Positions 5,453 to 7,234 of a stretch of DNA of 7,234 nt are shown here, one piece after another (the stretch's first letter is position 1; every line of letters begins with the position of its first letter). The position numbers were made by a program, and so were the translations under genes. Below the pieces are notes generated by a model. The model was not told the DNA's origin. It did not search any database and saw only the letters and a program-made list of their open reading frames with translations. The DNA comes from Candidatus Omnitrophota bacterium (lineage in GTDB: Bacteria; Omnitrophota; Gorgyraeia; B26-G9): the NCBI GenBank assembly GCA_023136735.1, contig JAGLQQ010000136.1:1-7234 (forward strand). Direction: 5' to 3'.

Positions 5453-6211
5453 ATGCATCCAGTATTATTTAATTTTGGTAATTTGAAAATATTCTCTTAT
5501 GGAGCCATGGTAGCACTAGGAGTGCTGTTTTCTACAGTTTTTGTTTACCGCCTTGCACTTAAACGGGGGCTGGATGCTGAGAAAATCGTGGATCTGATCT
5601 TCTGGATTGTTGTTTGGGGATTGATAGGGGGGCGTCTTTTTTATGTGCTGATTAATCCAGAAATTTATTTCAAAAACCCCTTGGAGATAATTAAAATAAA
5701 CAAGGGAGGGCTAGTTTTTCACGGCAGCCTTCTTGGGGCAATAATTACCGCGCTTGTTTTTGTAAAAAAAAGTAAACAGCCTTTGTTTGAAACCTTGGAT
5801 ATAATTTTTGTTTTTTTGCCACTGGCTCATGCTCTGGGCAGAGTAGGTTGTTTTCTGAATGGTTGCTGCGCAGGAAAACCAACACAGTCTTTTTTAGGAG
5901 TAATTTTTCCGGGTCACTCTTTAAGAGTTCATCCGACACAACTATATTCTGCTTTTTTCCTTTTAATAATTTTTCTGATTTTGTATTTTTTAGAAAAGAA
6001 AAAACATTTTGCCGGAGAAATTGTATCTCTATACTTGATAATATATGGAGTGATGCGGTTCGCTATAGAATATTTGCGTGATAATCCTAAAGTTTTAGGG
6101 GATTTGACTATGTTTCAATGCATAAGTATTGTGCTTATACTTTTAGGTGGAGTATTGCATAATGCTTTAAAAAGCAAACGGAAAAGCGGTAAACTTGAAG
6201 AGAAAACTTAA
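5453..6211 (+). CDS. lgt: Prolipoprotein diacylglyceryl transferase
   Basis: Lgt moves diacylglycerol from phosphatidylglycerol to the lipobox cysteine of prolipoproteins in the cytoplasmic membrane, the step before LspA. The 252-residue polytopic protein has about seven hydrophobic segments. Recognisable blocks are FSYGAMVALG (Y16 near the active site), GLVFHGSLLG with H90, the signature GRVGCFLNGCCAG (129-141) with R130, RVHPTQLYSAF (158-168) and YGVMRFAIEYLR (198-209) with R202 and E206. In the signature, the Asn and Glu of the E. coli GRxGNFINGE wording are C133 and C138, a cysteine-rich variant seen in many non-enteric bacteria. The ATG at 5453 is preceded by AGAGG (5435-5439), 13 nt away, inside lspA. 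The gene lies 2 nt after lspA, and its end overlaps the next gene by 17 bp. Confidence 0.95.
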   Translation: MHPVLFNFGNLKIFSYGAMVALGVLFSTVFVYRLALKRGLDAEKIVDLIFWIVVWGLIGGRLFYVLINPEIYFKNPLEIIKINKGGLVFHGSLLGAIITALVFVKKSKQPLFETLDIIFVFLPLAHALGRVGCFLNGCCAGKPTQSFLGVIFPGHSLRVHPTQLYSAFFLLIIFLILYFLEKKKHFAGEIVSLYLIIYGVMRFAIEYLRDNPKVLGDLTMFQCISIVLILLGGVLHNALKSKRKSGKLEEKT

Positions 6212-7112
6212 TTTTAAGGTCACAGCATCGGAATCTGATCAAAGAATAGATAAATTCTTAGTCATTAAGCTGGAAAATGATTTTTCACGAACTGACATAA
6301 AGAAATTTATTGATCAGGGGTCTGTCTGTCTGAATGACCAAGAGGTTAAGGCTCATCAGAAAGTCAAGGAAAACAATTCTATTGAAATAGTCGTTTGGGA
6401 TCAATCTAAGCAAACGGATGTTCCCGCGGTTGAGATACCTATAAATATCATTCATGAGGATGATTTTATTTTTGTAGTAAATAAATGTGCCGGGATGGTG
6501 GTGCATCCTGCAGCAGGTCATTATGATGATACACTGGTTAACGCGCTGCTTTTTCACACAAGCAGTCTTTCTGATGTAAATGGGTTGACAAGGCCAGGTA
6601 TTGTGCACAGGCTTGATAAAGATACATCCGGACTTATTGTAGTAGCTAAGGATAATAAGACGCATAGGTTTTTGGCTAATCAGTTCAAAGATCATGAAGT
6701 GAAAAAGATGTATATGGCAATTGTTAGCGGCAGTGTTGAATATGATGAAGGTATAATTGATGAACCGATATCTCGCAGTCCTCATGATAGGAAAAAAATG
6801 AAAATCAGTTATGTTGATTCTAGAGAGGCTCGGACCCGTTATCGTGTGTTAAGCCGCAGTAAAGATGCAAGTGTACTGGAAGTTTTCCCTCAAACAGGTC
6901 GAACACATCAAATTAGAGTGCATATGGCTCATTTGGGACATCCTATATTAGGCGATAAGCAATATGGGAAGAATCAGAGTAAATATCCTATTAAACGTCA
7001 GGCTTTGCACGCAAAAAAATTGAGTTTTACACACCCCCAGACAAATAAATTTGTAGAGTTTATGGCTGAAGTGCCTGCAGATATGCAAAGTATTATTGAG
7101 AGAATAGATTAA
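6195..7112 (+). CDS. rluD: RluD-type 23S rRNA pseudouridine synthase
   Basis: The enzyme isomerises specific uridines of 23S rRNA to pseudouridine. The 305-residue protein has an N-terminal S4 RNA-binding domain (about 17-72, starting QRIDKFL) and an RluA-family catalytic domain. The catalytic aspartate is D141 in HRLDKDTSGL (138-147). Further blocks are NKCAGMVVHPA (96-106), FPQTGRTHQIRVHMAHLGHPI (start 231) and LGDKQYG (252-258). The S4 domain and length point to the RluD/RluC group; RluD is the more likely, but the target uridines cannot be read from sequence. Translation starts at TTG (6195), the only usual start codon between an in-frame stop at 6168-6170 and the S4 domain. The start lies inside the end of lgt (17-bp overlap) with no clear Shine-Dalgarno, so coupling to lgt is likely. 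B. subtilis has its homologue, ylyB, directly after lspA. Confidence 0.93.
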   Translation: MKRKLNFKVTASESDQRIDKFLVIKLENDFSRTDIKKFIDQGSVCLNDQEVKAHQKVKENNSIEIVVWDQSKQTDVPAVEIPINIIHEDDFIFVVNKCAGMVVHPAAGHYDDTLVNALLFHTSSLSDVNGLTRPGIVHRLDKDTSGLIVVAKDNKTHRFLANQFKDHEVKKMYMAIVSGSVEYDEGIIDEPISRSPHDRKKMKISYVDSREARTRYRVLSRSKDASVLEVFPQTGRTHQIRVHMAHLGHPILGDKQYGKNQSKYPIKRQALHAKKLSFTHPQTNKFVEFMAEVPADMQSIIERID

Positions 7113-7209
7113 ACTCTATAACTAACGCTTAATAGCCTGTATAGCGTATCGCTCTAACTCCTAAATCGAATGGCTCTTTCTTATTTAGTGTGGACTTCAA
7201 ATAAAGATC
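7113..7209. other. Spacer after the rluD-like gene, no clear terminator
   Basis: I see only short inverted repeats here: ACGCT (7125-7129) with AGCGT (7143-7147), AGCG (7143-7146) with CGCT (7150-7153), and CTAAAT (7161-7166) with ATTTAG (7183-7188). None is followed by a T-run of the kind that ends transcription, so the operon may read on. Confidence 0.4.
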
Positions 7210-7234
7210 ATGGGGGAATTTTTAAGCGCGTTGG
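7210..7234 (+). CDS. Possible start of a further gene (partial)
   Basis: ATG at 7210 opens a frame that reads MGEFLSAL and is still open at the window edge. There is no Shine-Dalgarno in front of it, and eight codons are too few to judge. Its orientation and position after the rluD-like gene are what make it worth noting. Confidence 0.18.

Noticed and set aside
5764..5771. A run of eight A in lgt as a slippage or frameshift site
   Set aside because: The Lgt frame is intact on both sides with family motifs before and after, so nothing calls for a frameshift.
5848..6081. A 77-codon + strand frame within lgt
   Set aside because: It overlaps conserved Lgt motifs in another frame and is rich in Phe, Arg and Ser, typical of an out-of-frame shadow.
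6285..6785. A 166-codon antisense frame on the - strand, and similar - strand frames at 3034-3420 and 1468-1872
   Set aside because: They lie wholly or mostly opposite strongly conserved genes, show no recognisable domain, and are rich in the residues expected from antisense reading.
229..7112. All seven genes stop with TAA or TAG, hinting at a reassigned TGA
   Set aside because: No in-frame TGA occurs in any gene and seven stops in AT-rich DNA are too few; the standard code explains everything seen.
1..7234. CRISPR array, tRNA gene, prophage, defence or toxin-antitoxin genes
   Set aside because: No repeat-spacer pattern, no tRNA-like fold and no protein of these kinds was found.

Overview
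The window is an AT-rich bacterial housekeeping locus. Seven complete genes lie head to tail on the + strand, with gaps of at most 20 nt and one overlap. In order they encode a YggS-type PLP-binding protein, pyrroline-5-carboxylate reductase (ProC), isoleucyl-tRNA synthetase (IleS), a DksA/TraR-type zinc-finger protein, lipoprotein signal peptidase (LspA), prolipoprotein diacylglyceryl transferase (Lgt) and an RluD-type 23S rRNA pseudouridine synthase. No gene is broken. I recognise no phage, transposase, CRISPR, toxin or defence gene.

The gene order combines two classical neighbourhoods: the yggS-proC pair of proteobacteria, and the ileS - DksA-like - lspA - rluD order of Bacillus subtilis (ileS-ylyA-lspA-ylyB). 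Here lgt is inserted between lspA and the rluD-like gene. The coding bias, TTG starts and gene order would suit a little-cultured phylum such as Omnitrophota, but that placement is only an impression and was not tested.

Region by region: bases 1-228 are non-coding and carry a compact structured element. It contains two GNRA-capped hairpins that look like diverged copies of each other, with a compensatory base change, and GC-rich arms between them that can pair in several exclusive ways. An AT-rich leader with an 11-bp direct repeat follows. Bases 229-4584 hold yggS, proC and ileS. Bases 4600-7112 hold the DksA-like gene, lspA, lgt and the rluD-like gene. Bases 7113-7234 are a spacer with no convincing terminator and perhaps the first codons of another gene.

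The genes share growth-related themes: PLP and proline metabolism, tRNA charging, rRNA modification, a possible ppGpp-type RNA polymerase modulator, and the two consecutive enzymes of lipoprotein maturation. The most notable non-obvious signal is a perfect consensus sigma70-type promoter (TTGACA, 17 bp, TATAAT) inside the 3' end of ileS. It could uncouple the DksA-lspA-lgt-rluD half from the upstream half. Two 11/12-match promoter-like sites lie inside proC and lspA. I found no clearly new biological system; the best candidates for novelty are the 5' structured repeat and the internal promoters.
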